DNA of 39,519 nt from an uncultured Eubacteriales bacterium (lineage in GTDB: Bacteria > Bacillota > Clostridia > Oscillospirales > CAG-272), in contig CATKFO010000050.1 in NCBI GenBank assembly GCA_949747515.1, forward strand, positions 1 through 39,519. The letters run 5' to 3'. A program made the position numbers and the translations under genes. The notes under the pieces were generated by a model. It was not told where the DNA came from. It made no database searches and saw nothing but the letters and a program-made list of their open reading frames with translations. Positions 26,145 through 35,711 of the stretch are shown here, piece by piece. The first letter of the stretch is position 1. The number at the start of each line of letters is the position of its first letter.

Positions 26145-26197
26145 AAAACGCGAAAAACCGTATATAACGTGCAGAAAAGAAAGGCATGGTCTTTAAC

Positions 26198-26788
26198 ATG
26201 AAATTTGTCAGACTTGCGTCGCTGCTGCTTTCAACTATTTTTATCGCAGCTGCCCTCTCCTCCTGCGGAGACGTCGCGGAAACTTCCTATACAATATCCG
26301 TGATAGTAAAAAATCCTAAGCATGACGACCAAAGCGGCGAAAAGATCGAAAATATGGACGTCGTATTGGCCACCACCAATTGCTCTATAAAGAAATCGTC
26401 CGGCGAACAGCCCACCTTGCTGGAGGCTATTACCACGGCTCTAGATCAGGAAAGCATAAAATATACTACCGACGACGCTTCTATAACGTCTATCAAAAAC
26501 AACAAGGAAAAAACTAAGACTGAAAAATTCAAGTATACCGAAACTGATAAAAACGGCGTTGAAGAAGACAAAGTTCTTGAAAAAAGATTTCTATACTACT
26601 GGGCTTATACCGTAGCTCATGATGGTGAAGAAGCGGTCGCTCCGGAAGGCAGACCCAACGAGGTAACTATACAAAACGGAGACCATATCGTATGTTACTA
26701 TACTCCTTCCGATCCTGGAGTCGGCGGAGACATAGATGATTCCGGAGACGATACGGAAGAATCTAACGACGATGTCGTGGAAGAATAA
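26198..26788 (+). CDS. DUF4430-like lipoprotein
   Basis: A 196-residue lipoprotein: signal segment 1-22, lipobox LSSC with the lipid-modified Cys23, then a soluble domain and an acidic, disordered tail. The domain (about 30-170) shows the DUF4430 pattern: TISVIVKN at the first strand, a TLLEAITTAL-type helix and the terminal YYWAYTV and VQNGD-like steps (here IQNGDHIVCYYTP). That domain is found in transcobalamin-like and surface ligand-binding proteins. A second in-frame ATG at 26186 is too near the GAAAGG site (one base), so ATG 26198 is preferred although its spacing is long (13 bases). A consensus promoter predicts strong expression. Confidence 0.7.
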   Translation: MKFVRLASLLLSTIFIAAALSSCGDVAETSYTISVIVKNPKHDDQSGEKIENMDVVLATTNCSIKKSSGEQPTLLEAITTALDQESIKYTTDDASITSIKNNKEKTKTEKFKYTETDKNGVEEDKVLEKRFLYYWAYTVAHDGEEAVAPEGRPNEVTIQNGDHIVCYYTPSDPGVGGDIDDSGDDTEESNDDVVEE

Positions 26789-26797
26789 ATACTATTG

Positions 26798-26827
26798 CCC
26801 GCCGTCTGCTACGGCGGGATTTTTTTG
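26798..26827 (+). terminator. Intrinsic terminator after the lipoprotein gene
   Basis: CCCGCCGT (26798-26805) pairs with ACGGCGGG (26811-26818), with a five-base loop and ATTTTTTT tail, directly after the lipoprotein stop. Confidence 0.93.
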
Positions 26828-26897
26828 CCGCCAAGTTCGCGCATTTTTATATAAGCTCCGTATCAACAGCTTTTTACATTAAGTTTTTCCATACGTA

Positions 26898-26926
26898 TTG
26901 ATTTACAGTCCGTAAATTGGTATAAT
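26898..26926 (+). promoter_or_regulatory. Promoter of lepA-hemW
   Basis: TTGATT (26898-26903) and TATAAT (26921-26926) with a 17-base spacer. The leader before lepA is about 80 bases. Confidence 0.82.
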
Positions 26927-27014
26927 TATTTTTAACGCGATTCAGCGTCGATTAAACTTCAAATCCAATATAACGCGAAACATATTTTACGTAAAGGCAC
27001 GGTTATATTTATAA

Positions 27015-28826
27015 ATGAACGACAACCAGAAAAATATAAGAAACTTTTCTATTATAGCGCACATAGATCATGGAAAGTCCACTCTGGCGGACAGAATACT
27101 CGAATACTCGGACTGCGTCGCAAAGAGGGACATGGAAGAACAGCTTCTCGACAATATGGATCTTGAGCGGGAACGCGGCATAACCATAAAGGCACGCGCA
27201 GTACGCATAGATTACAACCATAAAGACGGAAAAAAATATATACTTAATCTTATAGACACTCCTGGTCACGTGGACTTTAACTATGAAGTATCTCGTTCGC
27301 TCAGCGCCTGCGAGGGAGCTCTTCTCGTCGTAGACGCTACCCAAGGAATTGAAGCTCAGACGCTGGCCAACGCATATCTTGCCGTCGACGCAAACCTTGA
27401 GATCGTCCCGGTCGTCAACAAAATCGATCTTCCCTCCGCGGACCCCGACAGAGTTCGTTCCGAGATAGAGGACGTTATCGGCATCCCTGCGGAAGGCTGT
27501 CCCGCCGTGTCCGCAAAGACCGGGCTTAATATTGAAGACGTGCTTGAGGCTATAGTATCGGAAGTGCCCGCCCCTAAAGGAGATCCCGACGCGCCTCTGA
27601 AATGTCTCATTTTTGATTCAGTCTACAACAGCTATCTCGGCGTCGTAGTATACGTACGCGTTATCGACGGTTCTCTGCGCGCCGGAGATAAGATTAGGTT
27701 AATGAGCACGGGCGCGGAGTTTGAAACCGTTGAAGTAGGAGTTATGGATCCGTTCGGACTTAAGGCTACGGGAGAGTTATCGGCCGGAGAGGTGGGATAT
27801 CTAACCGCTTCTATAAAAAGCGTCAGCGACACGCAGGTTGGAGATACGGTGACTTTAGCGGAAATTCCAGCCGACGAACCTCTTCCGGGATTTAAACAAG
27901 TGCGCTCCATGGTGTACGCCGGCATATATCCGGCGGACGGATCCAAATATAACGAAACCAAGGACGCGCTTGAAAAGCTGCGTCTTAACGACGCCGCTTT
28001 CAGCTTTGAACCGGAAACAAGTATCGCGCTCGGCTTTGGATTCAGGTGCGGATTTCTCGGCCTTCTCCACATGGAAATTATTGAAGAACGTCTGGAACGG
28101 GAATTCAATCTTGATCTCATAACCACCGCGCCAAGCGTTATATATAAAATACTAAAAAATAACGGAGAAACCGTATATATCGATAATCCGACCAACTTCC
28201 CCTCCCCAGACGAGATTGCGGAAGCCTCAGAACCGGTCGTTTCAGCTTCGCTTATCGTACCGACGGAATTCGTCGGAGGAATTATGGACCTTTGTCAAGA
28301 CAGACGCGGAGTTTTCATCGATATGAAGTATATCGACACAGGACGAGTCGAGCTTCATTACAAGCTGCCGCTGAATGAAATAATTTACGATTTCTTCGAC
28401 GTCCTAAAAAGCCGCAGCAAAGGATACGCTTCTCTCGACTACGAGCTCGACGGATACGAAAAGAGCGATTTGGTTAAGCTAGACTTCCTTCTGAACGGCG
28501 AAGTTGTCGACGCTCTAACGTTTATCGTACATGCGGACAAGGCTTATCCGAGAGCGCGTAAAATAGCTGAAAAGCTCAAAGAAAACATTCCGCGTCAGCT
28601 TTTCGAGGTGCCGATTCAGGCGGCCATTGGCTCGAAAGTAATAGCCAGAGAAACAGTCAAAGCTCTTCGCAAGGACGTGCTTGCGAAATGCTACGGCGGA
28701 GATATAACCCGTAAGAAAAAGCTTCTTGAAAAGCAGAAGGAAGGCAAAAAGAAAATGCGTCAGCTTGGAAGCGTCCAGATCTCTCCCGAAGCGTTTATGG
28801 CCGTGCTTAAGCTTGGCGACGAATAA
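27015..28826 (+). CDS. lepA: Elongation factor 4 (LepA)
   Basis: A 603-residue translational GTPase that back-translocates or rescues stalled ribosomes. The G domain has [13 protein letters not shown] near residue 15, the switch RERGITIKA near 51, DTPGHVDF near 77, NKID near 135 and SAK near 165. Domains II, III and V and the LepA-specific C-terminal domain follow, with [12 protein letters not shown] and the basic [20 protein letters not shown] stretch near the end. Length is normal. The ribosome site is poor; the start is set by family alignment. hemW begins 12 bases after the stop, the common Firmicutes order. Confidence 0.97.
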   Translation: MNDNQKNIRNFSIIAHIDHGKSTLADRILEYSDCVAKRDMEEQLLDNMDLERERGITIKARAVRIDYNHKDGKKYILNLIDTPGHVDFNYEVSRSLSACEGALLVVDATQGIEAQTLANAYLAVDANLEIVPVVNKIDLPSADPDRVRSEIEDVIGIPAEGCPAVSAKTGLNIEDVLEAIVSEVPAPKGDPDAPLKCLIFDSVYNSYLGVVVYVRVIDGSLRAGDKIRLMSTGAEFETVEVGVMDPFGLKATGELSAGEVGYLTASIKSVSDTQVGDTVTLAEIPADEPLPGFKQVRSMVYAGIYPADGSKYNETKDALEKLRLNDAAFSFEPETSIALGFGFRCGFLGLLHMEIIEERLEREFNLDLITTAPSVIYKILKNNGETVYIDNPTNFPSPDEIAEASEPVVSASLIVPTEFVGGIMDLCQDRRGVFIDMKYIDTGRVELHYKLPLNEIIYDFFDVLKSRSKGYASLDYELDGYEKSDLVKLDFLLNGEVVDALTFIVHADKAYPRARKIAEKLKENIPRQLFEVPIQAAIGSKVIARETVKALRKDVLAKCYGGDITRKKKLLEKQKEGKKKMRQLGSVQISPEAFMAVLKLGDE

Positions 28827-28838
28827 AGGTCTAAGTAT

Positions 28839-30041
28839 ATGCGAACTGATATATTTGAAAATAAACGGCTCGGCTTGTATTTTCACATTCCTTTTTGCCT
28901 TTCAAAGTGCGCCTATTGCGACTTCAATTCATCAGTCGAAAATAACGCTGAAACGCTGACGCGATACGTCTCGGCGCTGATATCGCACATGGAAAGCTAC
29001 AAGCTATGCGCTAAAAATCATGACTCGGACTCGGTCTTTATCGGAGGAGGGACGCCGACAGCCCTTCCAGAAGAAGAACTCATCCGTCTCATACGCGCGG
29101 TCAAAAAAACGTTTAATCTTACAAAGGGCGCCGAATTTACCGTAGAAGCAAACCCCGCTACCGTATCGGTTAATTTGCTGAAAAAGTTAAGGAGAATGGG
29201 AGTAAACCGTCTCAGTATGGGACTGCAAAGCGCGGATAACGGAGAGTTAAAGGCTTTGTCGCGAATTCATACGAGACAGGACTTTCTTCAGTCTTACCGC
29301 GCCGCCCGCGCCGCCGGACTTGATAATATAAACGTAGACGTAATGTTTGGAATACCGTACCAGACCTTTGATTCTTTAATGAAGACGCTTGATTTTGTCA
29401 CGCGGCTGCGGCCCGAGCACATTTCGCTTTACAATTTAAAAATCGAGCCCGGAACTCCTTTCTTTGACGAAAGGAAAAATATAAAGCGACTGTCGGCGGA
29501 CGAGGACACGGAGCTTGCTATGTATGTCTCGGCCATTGATTTTCTGTCGGCGCGCGGTTATTATCAATATGAAATTTCTAATTTCGCTCGTTCCGGATAT
29601 CAATGTTATCATAATCTGAAATATTGGAATTGCGAGGAATATTTAGGATTCGGAGTATCGGCGCATTCATATTTCGACGGAAATCGTTTTTCAATAATAG
29701 GAAACTTGCGTCAATACATGGACGCCGTGGAGGATATGACCTCGGAGGCTCCTCTGATTGCCGAGAACGAACGCATTGAAGATAGAGAACGCGTCGGCGA
29801 ATACGTAATGCTCCGATTCAGATTGAACGAAGGGCTTAATTCTATGGAATTCGCCTCGCGATTTGGCGTTTCATTTGAGAAAATGTACGGAAATAAGGCT
29901 CTAAGATACGTAAAAGCAGGCTTTATGACATATAAAGACGGTAATTATGCTCTGACTCCACGCGGAATGTTCGTATCAAATTATATTCTTTCAGATATTC
30001 TTGAATTTGAGGATCTCGGAGGATATATAGGCAATATTTAA
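28839..30041 (+). CDS. hemW: HemW-type radical SAM heme chaperone
   Basis: A 400-residue radical SAM protein of the HemN-like family. The iron-sulfur motif PFCLSKCAYCDF gives three cysteines in a C-x3-C-x2-C pattern at about residues 20-27, followed by VFIGGGTPTALPE and FTVEANPATV, all diagnostic of HemW. HemW hands heme to acceptor proteins; many such genes are still called oxygen-independent coproporphyrinogen oxidase. It is the second gene of the lepA operon. AAAGGT lies before the ATG. hrcA, which often follows, is absent. Confidence 0.95.
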   Translation: MRTDIFENKRLGLYFHIPFCLSKCAYCDFNSSVENNAETLTRYVSALISHMESYKLCAKNHDSDSVFIGGGTPTALPEEELIRLIRAVKKTFNLTKGAEFTVEANPATVSVNLLKKLRRMGVNRLSMGLQSADNGELKALSRIHTRQDFLQSYRAARAAGLDNINVDVMFGIPYQTFDSLMKTLDFVTRLRPEHISLYNLKIEPGTPFFDERKNIKRLSADEDTELAMYVSAIDFLSARGYYQYEISNFARSGYQCYHNLKYWNCEEYLGFGVSAHSYFDGNRFSIIGNLRQYMDAVEDMTSEAPLIAENERIEDRERVGEYVMLRFRLNEGLNSMEFASRFGVSFEKMYGNKALRYVKAGFMTYKDGNYALTPRGMFVSNYILSDILEFEDLGGYIGNI

Positions 30042-30065
30042 TTTAACGGTATAAAAATTTAAGTA

Positions 30066-30112
30066 AGGACTGTCGTAAGCGAAAAATTCGCGCGGCAGCC
30101 CTATTATTTTCA
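30066..30112 (+). terminator. Terminator after hemW
   Basis: AGGACTGTCGTAAGCGAA pairs imperfectly with TTCGCGCGGCAGCCCT (30087-30102), followed by ATTATTTTC. It begins 25 bases after the hemW stop. Confidence 0.65.
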
Positions 30113-30122
30113 TCAAAAAGTA

Positions 30123-30263
30123 TAGCTATTTCTCTTTCCTACAAAGTGGAAGATCAGGAATTTTAGTACTGGTCCAAACAGCTTCGGCGCCGGAAAATAT
30201 ATCCTATACGACGATAATATTGCGTTCGCCGTTTATTACGATTGTGGGATAGCTAAGGCTTAA
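30123..30263 (+). pseudogene. Possible coding remnant without start codon
   Basis: An open frame of 46 codons between a TAG (30123-30125) and a TAA (30261-30263) encodes a protein-like stretch including GKYILYDDN and AFAVYYDCGI. It has no usable start and no ribosome site. It could be the tail of a lost gene, or chance. Low confidence. Confidence 0.25.
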
Positions 30264-30294
30264 GGGGCCGCGCAATAAATACGTCGGCCCCTTA
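30261..30294 (-). terminator. Strong hairpin after the SLH beta-helix gene
   Basis: TAAGGGGCCG (30261-30270) pairs with CGGCCCCTTA (30285-30294), a 10-bp perfect stem with 14-base loop. It lies 12 bases after the stop of the minus-strand SLH gene. There is no clear T tract on the minus strand, so it may stop transcription weakly or stabilise the 3' end. Confidence 0.6.
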
Positions 30295-30306
30295 TCCGCA
30301 ATTATT

Positions 30307-33129
30307 TTATTCGTAGTAAACGCCTAATTCCTCGCCCTTAACGTTTCCTTCGTTCAGATATCCGTCGTAGTAATAGAATTTTGATCCATTTTCTATTCCA
30401 AGCGACGTTACGTATCCTATATACTGCTTGGAGTACGGATACAGCGTTTTAACCGATCCTGTAAGGTCCAAAAGATTATTTCGAGAACGTATAACGTATC
30501 CGCGCTCTCCGCTCATAAGATATACGTTATTTTTATTAATTACTCCCTCGGTATTTACGCCTCTCGCGTAATTTCCGTCTCCGCTGCAAAAATACGAGCA
30601 CCAAAGTACTATATTGTTTTCATATACATAATTGTAATAGTTCGCGGCCTTTACTTTTTGTCCAAGATTTGAAGCGCCGTTTTTATTTCCCAGAGGACGC
30701 TGTACCCCGAAACCGTATCCTGCGAACAGCTGGTAGCTGTCGCCTACACGGCAATTCGCGATATATCCTTCTTCGCCGCCGCTCGGTCCCGTCCACAGCT
30801 CGTATCCTGTATTGCAATATTCCAGCACGTTGCTTGAAAAGCTTATATTTTTCATAATGCCGGATCCCTGAGTAGTTATTCCCGTATCGTAGCACTGATA
30901 AACATAGTTGTTTTCAACGTATAGTCCGTCGGCCGTATCCCAATTTTCATATCCGTTTCCATATCTGGATTTATAATTGTTCGAATTGCTCGAGCCTCCG
31001 CACCATCCTATTTCGCAGTTGGTAACGGATAAATTCTCAACGTTCGTAGTTTGTATACCGTGAGATCCGGTGTATTTTACGGCAAGATTATCAATAGTAA
31101 TATCGGAACCTCCGCCGCGTACGACAATACCGTGCTTCGACACTACGATATCGTCGAACACGTCGCCGGGATTTCCCTCGTTACAGCGCAGATAAAGGCG
31201 ACCTTCACCGTGATCGTGCCAAAATTCAAGGTTATTTACAAGAGATTCGAGACCGTTAAATTTTACGCCGCCTTCGATATAGCAGTCTACTCCGTTGGTG
31301 ACCCATCCGCTGGACACGGTTTCGTATCCTCCGGGATTTTTAAGCGTCGCCGCATGATCGACGCACACCTTGATTCCCCACGCCTTGCCGCCGTCGAAAA
31401 CAATATTCCCAACGTCGTAGTAGGCTGTATCGCATCCGTCCGGAATAGTTAAATCATAATCCAGCATGTACACGTTTTTAACGTCGGTCTCGATCCACTT
31501 TCCAGTTCTGGAATTTCCAAAATCGCATGCGTTAGTAAACAGCGGTTTGTCTCCCTCTCCGTATGAAGAATAAGTAATTCCAGAATAAACGCTGAGCGCG
31601 TAATCTCCCGACGCGTTAGTCGGATACTTCGCATAAAATACGCTGCCGCGCTCAAACAGTACGGTGTCGCCGGCGTTTAAGTTGCTGCGTATCAGGGATC
31701 CGCGTATCTTATATAGATTATCAGTAGTTTTCCATGCCGTCTGCGGCGACAAACCGTTGTTGTCGTCGTCTCCGTTTTTCGATGAGATATAGTAAACGGT
31801 TCCGCCGGACGCCGCTTCTTTTACGTCTACGGTATTTTTTGATTCAATAATCTTTTCCTTAGCTTGACAAACGTCTTCTTTGTACCCGGCAAGAATATTG
31901 TCCTTTATTTTTGAATACTCGACGTCGACTGGATCTGAAAAGTTCAGAAGCTCTTTATAATCGCCTATGCTAAAGCTATCGGCTTCGCCGACTGATTTAA
32001 ACGCGGTCAAGTACGTAACGGAAATATCTCCGGCCTCAGTCATAAGCGTCAAAACTATCTGCTCGGAGCTATCGTTCCATCTGCCGCATCCCGACAAGTC
32101 TATCAGCGCGTATCCGTCTCGAGCCGTAACAGTAACGGTCCCGGACAGTTCTCCTCCGGAATACACTGCAGCGGCGACTTCTGCGTTCGAAGAATAGCCG
32201 ATTTTAACAACCGGATATTTATTCGGATCAATACCCAATATTTTAAAATCGAATCCGTAATAATTCCCCTTTGCTTCCGTATTTTCAGGGTTAAGATAAA
32301 AATGCGATACTTTTCTGCCGTTATCGTCTTTTATAAGAGTTGGAATTTCTCCGCTAGAATCAACCTTAGTACCATTATAACCGGTAGTTAAAGCCGAACC
32401 GGAATAATAAAGATCCCATGCGTCCAGAAGATAAAAGTCTTTCCCTTCAACTTTATAGTCTATAGCCGTAGGCTCGTCGAGCGCGGTCTCTATCGCCATT
32501 TTATGAAAGCGCGTCACGATGGTCGCTGCCTCCGCGCGGCTTAATATGCCCTCGGGATTAAAGGTTTCATCTTCATTTCCCCTCAGAATTCCGCTAACGC
32601 GCATCTCCTCCACGCTGTCCGCAGCCCACTGAGCAATATTTTCTTTATCCGCAAAAGATTTTAACGCGTTTCTGTCCCTTGTCGGTATAATGCCCATAAG
32701 TCCGATAAATCTGCTTATTACCTTCGCCATTTCCTGCCTGGATATGTAGTTTTCGGGAAGAAACGTTCCGTCCGGATAACCTCCTACTACTCCGTTTTTT
32801 TCGGCCCATCCCACGTATCCGGAATACCACTTGTCGTCCGTAACGTCCGAGAAGGCTTTCGTAATCGTCTCCTCGCCTTTTGCAATTCGGCACAGTATAG
32901 TTACAAACATAGCTCGGGTCATCGGCTTTTTTTCTTCAAACGTCGTAGGCGTCATTCCGTTCATCAGTCCGTTTTCAAACGAATACTCAACCGCCTCGTA
33001 ATACCACGCGTCCTTTTCTACGTCCGTAAACGGAAGCGACGACGTCGCCCCGGCAGTAATGCCCGAGGACAAAAGTCCCGCCGTAAGCATAAACGCGGCA
33101 GTTAACGCCGATAAAATTTTCTTAATCAT
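30307..33129 (-). CDS. SLH-anchored right-handed beta-helix surface protein
   Basis: A 940-residue secreted protein. A signal peptide (about 1-29) is followed by three SLH repeats (about 33-75, 95-140 and 160-210; e.g. FTDVEKDAWYYEAVEYSFE and YPDGTFLPENYISRQEM). A beta-sandwich-like part spans about 220-400. From about 440 there is a right-handed parallel beta-helix, opening with YYISSKNGDDDNNGLSPQ and KTTDN and continuing through many short Asn-rich turns such as SHGIQTTNVENLSVTNCEIGW and NNYVYQC. Such helices occur in polysaccharide lyases and glycosidases and in adhesins. I infer surface glycan binding or cleavage; the exact reaction cannot be told. AAAGGA lies upstream of the ATG. Confidence 0.85.
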   Translation of the reverse strand: MIKKILSALTAAFMLTAGLLSSGITAGATSSLPFTDVEKDAWYYEAVEYSFENGLMNGMTPTTFEEKKPMTRAMFVTILCRIAKGEETITKAFSDVTDDKWYSGYVGWAEKNGVVGGYPDGTFLPENYISRQEMAKVISRFIGLMGIIPTRDRNALKSFADKENIAQWAADSVEEMRVSGILRGNEDETFNPEGILSRAEAATIVTRFHKMAIETALDEPTAIDYKVEGKDFYLLDAWDLYYSGSALTTGYNGTKVDSSGEIPTLIKDDNGRKVSHFYLNPENTEAKGNYYGFDFKILGIDPNKYPVVKIGYSSNAEVAAAVYSGGELSGTVTVTARDGYALIDLSGCGRWNDSSEQIVLTLMTEAGDISVTYLTAFKSVGEADSFSIGDYKELLNFSDPVDVEYSKIKDNILAGYKEDVCQAKEKIIESKNTVDVKEAASGGTVYYISSKNGDDDNNGLSPQTAWKTTDNLYKIRGSLIRSNLNAGDTVLFERGSVFYAKYPTNASGDYALSVYSGITYSSYGEGDKPLFTNACDFGNSRTGKWIETDVKNVYMLDYDLTIPDGCDTAYYDVGNIVFDGGKAWGIKVCVDHAATLKNPGGYETVSSGWVTNGVDCYIEGGVKFNGLESLVNNLEFWHDHGEGRLYLRCNEGNPGDVFDDIVVSKHGIVVRGGGSDITIDNLAVKYTGSHGIQTTNVENLSVTNCEIGWCGGSSNSNNYKSRYGNGYENWDTADGLYVENNYVYQCYDTGITTQGSGIMKNISFSSNVLEYCNTGYELWTGPSGGEEGYIANCRVGDSYQLFAGYGFGVQRPLGNKNGASNLGQKVKAANYYNYVYENNIVLWCSYFCSGDGNYARGVNTEGVINKNNVYLMSGERGYVIRSRNNLLDLTGSVKTLYPYSKQYIGYVTSLGIENGSKFYYYDGYLNEGNVKGEELGVYYE

Positions 33130-33179
33130 CGGATTAAGTCCTTTCTTTCATAAAATATAATTTATCACTTCGGAGTCGT

Positions 33180-33647
33180 CTATTCTCCATCGTAATATTC
33201 TTTCGAATCGTCGATATAAAACGTTTTATTTATATCTTTTCCCCACACGCCGATTTTATTGGAATCAGGGTAAACGGCGACGTCTACGTCGTGCGTTACG
33301 TCGAAGTCAATGTACGTAAGATTTTCGACGTCAGATATATTTGTCAGCTTATGCGCCCCGTCAGGCGACGCCGGAAAGAAAATAAAATCTCCAGAGGACA
33401 CAATTTTATCGCCGGCCGGAGTTTTTAGCAGGCCTTCTCCGCTCAATATATAAAACGTCTCCTCGTTTTTATAATGAAAATGATACGGGTACGCAGATTT
33501 TCCCGGCGGAATGATGTAAACGCTTACTTTCGTATTGTTTGAATATCCCCGAGGTACGACGTCCCTTTTGTAATACTCGTAATCTCCGCTTTCGCATTTA
33601 TGCGCAGATTCAATAGTATCGGACTTTATACGGATAATTTTATTCAT
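33180..33647 (-). CDS. Cupin-domain protein
   Basis: A 155-residue single-domain cupin. The first metal motif is YPYHFHYKNEETFYILSGEG (about residues 53-72: HxH, then Glu), and the second is the strand region ending DGAHKLTNISD, with one His. The family binds a metal and often sugars or small acids; no specific reaction is implied. I prefer ATG 33647 (MNKIIRIK); another ATG at 33692 overlaps the upstream gene and has a ribosome site only three bases away. It is last in a minus-strand set after the GDPD gene, whose stop is 19 bases upstream. A start up to 45 bases upstream is possible. Confidence 0.8.
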   Translation of the reverse strand: MNKIIRIKSDTIESAHKCESGDYEYYKRDVVPRGYSNNTKVSVYIIPPGKSAYPYHFHYKNEETFYILSGEGLLKTPAGDKIVSSGDFIFFPASPDGAHKLTNISDVENLTYIDFDVTHDVDVAVYPDSNKIGVWGKDINKTFYIDDSKEYYDGE

Positions 33648-33666
33648 TATACGATACGATCCTAAA

Positions 33667-34515
33667 TTATTTAAAAAGGGAACTCGCTCCATGTTCTCCT
33701 AGATCGAAATAACTTAGTATGTTTTCTCCAATAATAGCGTCGTAAGAAGTCGCGGCGTCATTATATTCTTCCGCGCTGCGGATCGTCCAAGCTACGGTTT
33801 TCGCCCCAAGCAGTCGGCACAGCCGCATATTAAATCCCACGCCGTCGGAATAACGGTACGCAATAAAATCGGGACGCGCAAGAAAATTAAAAAGCAACGC
33901 GCCGGCAGCTGAAAACGCGATTCTTTCACGCAGTTTTTCTCCTTTTTTTCTTCTGCGCTGAGCAAGAATCCCTCTCGCGGCGCCGGGCGACAGCTTCCTG
34001 TAGTGGAATACGCACCGCGGATCAAATGATTCCACCGCATACTCGCCTTTATATCCCGTCAAAGCGCCGGCCGTTTTTTCGGCTAAACGAAAGCTTTCCC
34101 CGCCGTCTCCTTTAAGCTCTATGATAAGCGGAACTCTTCCGCCTATAGTCTCAAGCGCTTCTTTAAGAGTCGGAACCTGCTCGCCGCTCATAAGCGGATA
34201 TTTACGAAGTTCTTCAAGCGTAATTGAGGAAACAGACTTGTCAACCCCGCACATTCTCATAAGCGTCGGGTCGTGCATAACGATCGGCTCTCCGTCAGAA
34301 GTAATCCGCACGTCAAGCTCGATTCCAAAGCCGCGTTCCACTGCAAGAGAAAAGGCGGAAAGAGAGTTCTCGCCGACCGTTTCGTCGTCGTGCGCGCCGC
34401 GATGAGCTATTGGACGAGAACAAAACTCTTCCACTTTTTTTCGTCTAAGCGAAGGACATATCAAAAAAAGCCAACCGCCAAAAATAACAAAGGGTAAAAG
34501 AATATATCCCGCCAT
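33667..34515 (-). CDS. Glycerophosphodiester phosphodiesterase, membrane-anchored
   Basis: A 282-residue GDPD-family enzyme with an N-terminal membrane helix (about 3-19). The catalytic set is visible: His38-Arg39 (AHRGAH), the ENSLSAF box, Glu66 and Asp68 (GIELDVRITSDG) and His81 (VMHDPTL). The enzyme splits glycerophosphodiesters into glycerol-3-phosphate and an alcohol; the membrane anchor suggests use on lipids or teichoic acid at the cell surface or inner leaflet. It begins two bases after the AAA+ gene, so these are coupled. Substrate unproven. Confidence 0.9.
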   Translation of the reverse strand: MAGYILLPFVIFGGWLFLICPSLRRKKVEEFCSRPIAHRGAHDDETVGENSLSAFSLAVERGFGIELDVRITSDGEPIVMHDPTLMRMCGVDKSVSSITLEELRKYPLMSGEQVPTLKEALETIGGRVPLIIELKGDGGESFRLAEKTAGALTGYKGEYAVESFDPRCVFHYRKLSPGAARGILAQRRRKKGEKLRERIAFSAAGALLFNFLARPDFIAYRYSDGVGFNMRLCRLLGAKTVAWTIRSAEEYNDAATSYDAIIGENILSYFDLGEHGASSLFK

Positions 34516-34517
34516 TT

Positions 34518-35699
34518 TTAATCCGTCTCATTCGCGCGACGACCGCCGTACAAGGCCGTTTCTACGTCGGATTTTGTAATCCGCATAAGTTCTTTTCTTT
34601 CTATTTCGCCTGAAACCGAATGATCGGCGCAGCACAGATCCGCGATTCTATTAGCTTGAGCCGATAGTATTTTCTCAAAGGTATTGCGAACTCCTCGGGC
34701 GTTTCCAAATTCGCCTTTCGCCTCGGAGTCTCCCTCGGAAATCGAAAAGAAATATTCACGCACGGCTTCTATCGCGTCGTCCTCCGGCTCGTAAAAGCCT
34801 TTTTTGCACTGCAATACAAAAATCTTTTCCATCTCGTCGGCGGCATAGTCGGAAAATTCCACGTATTTATTAAATCTCGAGCGTAGTCCGGGATTAGAAT
34901 CGATGAAATCCTCCATCAAATCAGTATATCCCGCGACGATCACAACAATATCGTCTCTGTGATCCTCCATAAACTTGAGTATAGTATCCACCGCTTCTCC
35001 GCCGAAATCATTCTCCCCCTTATTTGTTAAAGCGTACGCCTCGTCGATAAAGAGAACGCCTCCTATCGCGCTTTCAAGCGCAGCGGACGTTTTTACGGCG
35101 GTCTGGCCGATGTATCCAGCCACAAGTCCTCCCCGATCGGTCTCTACCAAATGCCCTTTTTTTAAAAGGCCGATAGAACGGTAAACCCGAGCCATGAAAC
35201 GGGCGATCATTGTCTTTCCCGTGCCGGGATTTCCGGTAAATACCATGTGCAGAGAAGCATCCGGATTGGGAAGGCCGTTTTTCTGCCGAAGCCTATAGAC
35301 CTTAGCCATATTGACAAGAGACCTTACCTCCTCCTTTACTGAGGAAAGACCGATATACTCGTCAAGCTCGCGCATAAGCTCTTCGAGATTCTCGGATTCC
35401 GGCTCTTCGGTCTCGCCTCTATCTTCAGACAAAGTGGGAGAGCATGCGCCGTCCCGCCGAAGATCTTCATCAGGCGGTCCTTTGCCCGAAGGCTCGTCCT
35501 TACCGTCTCTTTTTTCTGTGGAATCCGGCATGTTTAAAACGCCGGAAGCATTTTTCCCGGCGTCGTCCGAGCTTTCGGGGACCGCGCGATCAGCGCGGTT
35601 TTTTCCCCATATATCGTCGCTGAGGCGACGTATGTTTTGCTCCGTCATGCGCCTGATAACGTCAAGCTGCATGGATATTATTTCATCTTTTTTATCCAA
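34518..35699 (-). CDS. CbbX/SpoVK-like AAA+ ATPase
   Basis: A 393-residue AAA+ protein of the CbxX/SpoVK type. Residues 1-100 are a charged, poorly ordered N-terminal extension. The ATPase core has GNPGTGKT (Walker A, 156-163), a substrate loop GYIGQT (195-200), VLFIDE (Walker B, 215-220) and SNPGLRSRF (sensor and arginine finger, 268-276). The lid domain closes at about 380. Relatives remodel protein complexes: CbbX activates Rubisco, SpoVK acts in sporulation. The target here is unknown. fucU lies 12 bases upstream and the GDPD gene two bases downstream. Confidence 0.88.
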   Translation of the reverse strand: MDKKDEIISMQLDVIRRMTEQNIRRLSDDIWGKNRADRAVPESSDDAGKNASGVLNMPDSTEKRDGKDEPSGKGPPDEDLRRDGACSPTLSEDRGETEEPESENLEELMRELDEYIGLSSVKEEVRSLVNMAKVYRLRQKNGLPNPDASLHMVFTGNPGTGKTMIARFMARVYRSIGLLKKGHLVETDRGGLVAGYIGQTAVKTSAALESAIGGVLFIDEAYALTNKGENDFGGEAVDTILKFMEDHRDDIVVIVAGYTDLMEDFIDSNPGLRSRFNKYVEFSDYAADEMEKIFVLQCKKGFYEPEDDAIEAVREYFFSISEGDSEAKGEFGNARGVRNTFEKILSAQANRIADLCCADHSVSGEIERKELMRITKSDVETALYGGRRANETD

Positions 35700-35711
35700 A
35701 CCGGTTACCTT

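Larger units (their letters stand above)
25893..26197. other. Divergent intergenic region with TCGCCTA repeats
   Basis: About 305 bases between the methyltransferase and lipoprotein starts. It contains the two outward promoters listed separately and four same-orientation copies of TCGCCTA at 25976, 26009, 26050 and 26138. No gene is seen in it. Confidence 0.7.
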
